From an uncultured Deferribacterales bacterium (GTDB lineage Bacteria > Chrysiogenota > Deferribacteres > Deferribacterales > Mucispirillaceae): a DNA stretch of 32,938 nucleotides. The notes beneath the pieces were generated by a model. It searched no databases. It was not told the DNA's origin and saw only the letters and a list, made by a program, of their open reading frames with translations. Below, in pieces: positions 31,305 to 32,938 of the stretch (position 1 is the stretch's first letter; each line of letters starts with the position of its first letter). The DNA lies in contig CANTXF010000019.1 in NCBI GenBank assembly GCA_947853665.1, positions 1 through 32,938 of the forward strand, read 5' to 3'. A program made the translations under genes and the position numbers.

Positions 31305-32552
31305 ATGGCCAGAATACTGATAACCATGCTGGGAACGGGGCATAAAAAGGACGGCAAATACAAAATGGCCGACTACGAGATAGACGGCGCTGTTTATCGC
31401 GGCGAGACGTTTATCGCCCATGCCCTTGCCGCGCATTATAAGGCTGATAAAATTTTCATATTGGGCACGTCCGGCTCTATATGGGACAGCGTCTATACCG
31501 TTTTCGGCGGCAGGGATGACGATACTAATCTTTACCTTTATGATAAAAAAGAGAAAGACGACGTTAAAAAGGATGATTTAAAAAGCGTAAACGCGGTTCT
31601 GGACGATTTTACGGGGGTTAAGGGCAGCGCCTGTTTTCTGGTGGACTACGGGCTTAACGACGCGGAGCTTTGGAACAATTTCAGCCAGTATCTGCAGATT
31701 TCGGAGCATATAAACCATGGCGACGAGATTTATCTGGATATTACTCATTCCTTCCGTTCCCTTGCCATGATGTCGTTTCAGATGGTGCAGTTTATCGAGC
31801 AGGTCCGGCGCAGGGACGTTAAACTGCGCGGAATCTATTACGGTATGCTTGAATACAGCGGTAAAAACGGCGGCGTAGCCCCTGTTGTAAATATCAGTAT
31901 ACTGGCTGAAATACAGGAATGGACAAAAGCCATAGGCTATCTTAAATATTCCGGCAGCGCGTCTATGCTCTATGAGCTTATAATGGGCCGCAACGGGGAT
32001 ATAGATAAGAAAACCGCCGGCACTTTCCTGCATATGGCCAATTGTATTTCGGTCGGCAATATAGTATGTATTCAGGAAACCGTTAAAATCATAAAAAACC
32101 GGCTGGACAGTTTAAAAGAAAGCAATAATCCCATAGTTGCCTATATATCCGGCGATATAGAGGATTTTGTAAACCGTTTGGATTATGATAATGAGCCTGA
32201 TTTCAGTATGGCGCTGGCGCGCTGGTTTGGGGAATGTCATAATTACGGAATGAGCTATATCGTATTGGCGGACGCTGTAATATCAAAGGTATGCCATGTA
32301 AAGGGTATTGACCCGGATTCCATAGACGGGCAGGATGAGGCTAAAAAAATAATAAAAGCCTTTAAGAAAAATGAGGGCTTAAAACAGTTTGCGGAAACAT
32401 ATTATACGGTCAACGAGATTCGCAACAGCATCGCTCACAGCACCGGCAGAAAATCCTTAATAAGCGACATAAAAAATTTAAATATATATATTGATAGTAT
32501 AGAACGCGGCTTTAAAGAGCTTGACAGGCAAAAATCCCGCGGCCTTTTATAG
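31305..32552 (+). CDS. CARF-HEPN RNase, Csx1/Csx2 type
   Basis: A 415-residue ancillary nuclease of type III systems. The N-terminal CARF domain (about 1-200) has a Rossmann-like ILITMLGTG start, ILGTSGSIWD near residue 50 and the family signature DITHSFRS (Asp145-Ser152), which lines the cyclic oligoadenylate pocket in Csx1/TM1812-type proteins. The C-terminal HEPN domain has R-x4-H (Arg373, His378 in EIRNSIAHS), the RNase active site. Binding of the Cas10 signal would turn on nonspecific RNA cutting. AGGAGGGG precedes the ATG. It is the last gene of the operon, right before the array leader, and fills the role usually played by Csm6. Confidence 0.92.
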   Translation: MARILITMLGTGHKKDGKYKMADYEIDGAVYRGETFIAHALAAHYKADKIFILGTSGSIWDSVYTVFGGRDDDTNLYLYDKKEKDDVKKDDLKSVNAVLDDFTGVKGSACFLVDYGLNDAELWNNFSQYLQISEHINHGDEIYLDITHSFRSLAMMSFQMVQFIEQVRRRDVKLRGIYYGMLEYSGKNGGVAPVVNISILAEIQEWTKAIGYLKYSGSASMLYELIMGRNGDIDKKTAGTFLHMANCISVGNIVCIQETVKIIKNRLDSLKESNNPIVAYISGDIEDFVNRLDYDNEPDFSMALARWFGECHNYGMSYIVLADAVISKVCHVKGIDPDSIDGQDEAKKIIKAFKKNEGLKQFAETYYTVNEIRNSIAHSTGRKSLISDIKNLNIYIDSIERGFKELDRQKSRGLL

Positions 32553-32742
32553 GAAAAATAGAGCGGTGATGCGGCTGATGAGCCGGTTTTTTCCTCCGCA
32601 GGTTTGCAATATTTTATCTGTATGATAATAAAAGCTTTTTTGTAAATCTGCTTTTGTTTTGCAGAAAAAATACGCTATTGCGCGCAGGTTTGCAAAAATG
32701 CTGCTGTAAGATATTGTTATACGGGAAGTTTTATAGGGGTGG
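32553..32742 (+). promoter_or_regulatory. CRISPR leader
   Basis: An AT-rich 190-base stretch with no gene lies between the last cas gene and the first repeat. The position and the orientation of the repeats mark it as the leader, which should hold the array promoter. It contains an exact 12-base direct repeat, GCAGGTTTGCAA, at 32598-32609 and 32684-32695. Confidence 0.75.
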
Positions 32743-32938
32743 ATGTTAAGACCTGTCGTAATGGACGGGGATTGAGACTAATATTCATCCATTGCCTCTT
32801 CTCTTGAAATTTGTGAGTGATGTTAAGACCTGTCGTAATGGACGGGGATTGAGACCTATGCCTATTTTCTCACGCTTTACGGTATAGCTATGCCTAACAT
32901 GTTAAGACCTGTCGTAATGGACGGGGATTGAGACCTCT
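32743..32938 (+). CRISPR. CRISPR array, leader end, cut by the window edge
   Basis: Three identical 36-base repeats stand at 32743-32778, 32820-32855 and 32899-32934. Each begins ATGTTAAGACCTGTC and ends GGGGATTGAGAC. The spacers are 41 bases (32779-32819) and 43 bases (32856-32898); a third is cut after four bases. The 3' end ATTGAGAC would be the 8-base crRNA 5' handle, typical of type III repeats processed by Cas6. The repeats contain no strong hairpin. Transcription runs left to right from the leader, so the spacers seen are the newest. No cas1 or cas2 is visible; they may lie beyond the array or be supplied from elsewhere. Confidence 0.97.

Noticed and set aside
1-32938. tRNA, rRNA, insertion sequences or prophage genes
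   Set aside because: I saw no tRNA-like cloverleaf with the TTCGANNC arm, no ribosomal RNA motifs, and no transposase, integrase or phage structural gene among the supported frames.

Overview
The window comes from a Gram-negative bacterium that respires anaerobically or microaerobically. It shows Sec and Tat signal peptides, an outer-membrane beta-barrel ending in Phe, periplasmic c-type cytochrome, two molybdopterin oxidoreductases, NapG/NapH-type quinol dehydrogenase proteins and a periplasmic methionine sulfoxide reductase. Coding regions are fairly GC-rich, with AT-rich promoter gaps. I cannot fix the phylum from sequence alone; the porin and gene mix would fit a Deferribacterota-like organism, but that is a guess.

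Layout. 1-1072: end of a tryptophan operon (trpB fragment, trpA). 1109-7319, minus strand: a five-gene operon transcribed ggt, Mo-pterin oxidoreductase, ferredoxin subunit, DmsC-type membrane anchor, MarR regulator. Its AT-rich divergent promoter region holds two similar palindromes that may be MarR sites. 7579-8694: porin-like protein. 8842-10237: NapG-like and NapH-like ferredoxins. 10288-11361 (minus): MsrA-MsrB fusion. 11542-13411: diheme cytochrome c plus flavoprotein resembling flavocytochrome c sulfide dehydrogenase. Together this is a sulfur/sulfoxide redox neighbourhood.

13553-16097: an HxlR regulator with a perfect palindrome beside its start, then a small peptide gene of 58 codons with Ala-Cys-Gly repeats that is easy to overlook, a radical SAM/SPASM enzyme and a nitroreductase-fold protein. 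This looks like a ribosomally made, post-translationally modified peptide cluster of the ACGX-repeat type. A PCC/DUF296 protein follows, then a tiny membrane peptide on the minus strand behind a good Fur-box match.

17494-21397: a second respiratory operon (DmsA-like catalytic subunit, DmsB-like ferredoxin, TorD-like chaperone) without a membrane anchor. 21846-23610: a secreted Pro/Ala-rich protein, a Nudix hydrolase and a Tat-exported flavodoxin-like protein.

24235-32938: a type III-A CRISPR-Cas locus in one tight operon: cas6, cas10 (HD and GGDD both intact), csm2, csm3, csm4, csm5, then a short single-TM protein whose soluble part looks like a piece of a SAVED cyclic-nucleotide sensor, then a CARF-HEPN Csx1/Csx2-type RNase. 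An AT-rich leader and the first three repeats of an array (36-bp repeats, 41- and 43-bp spacers) follow and run off the window. No cas1, cas2 or csm6 is visible. The most interesting items are the ACGX peptide cluster, the membrane SAVED-like candidate effector, and the ggt-oxidoreductase-MarR operon.
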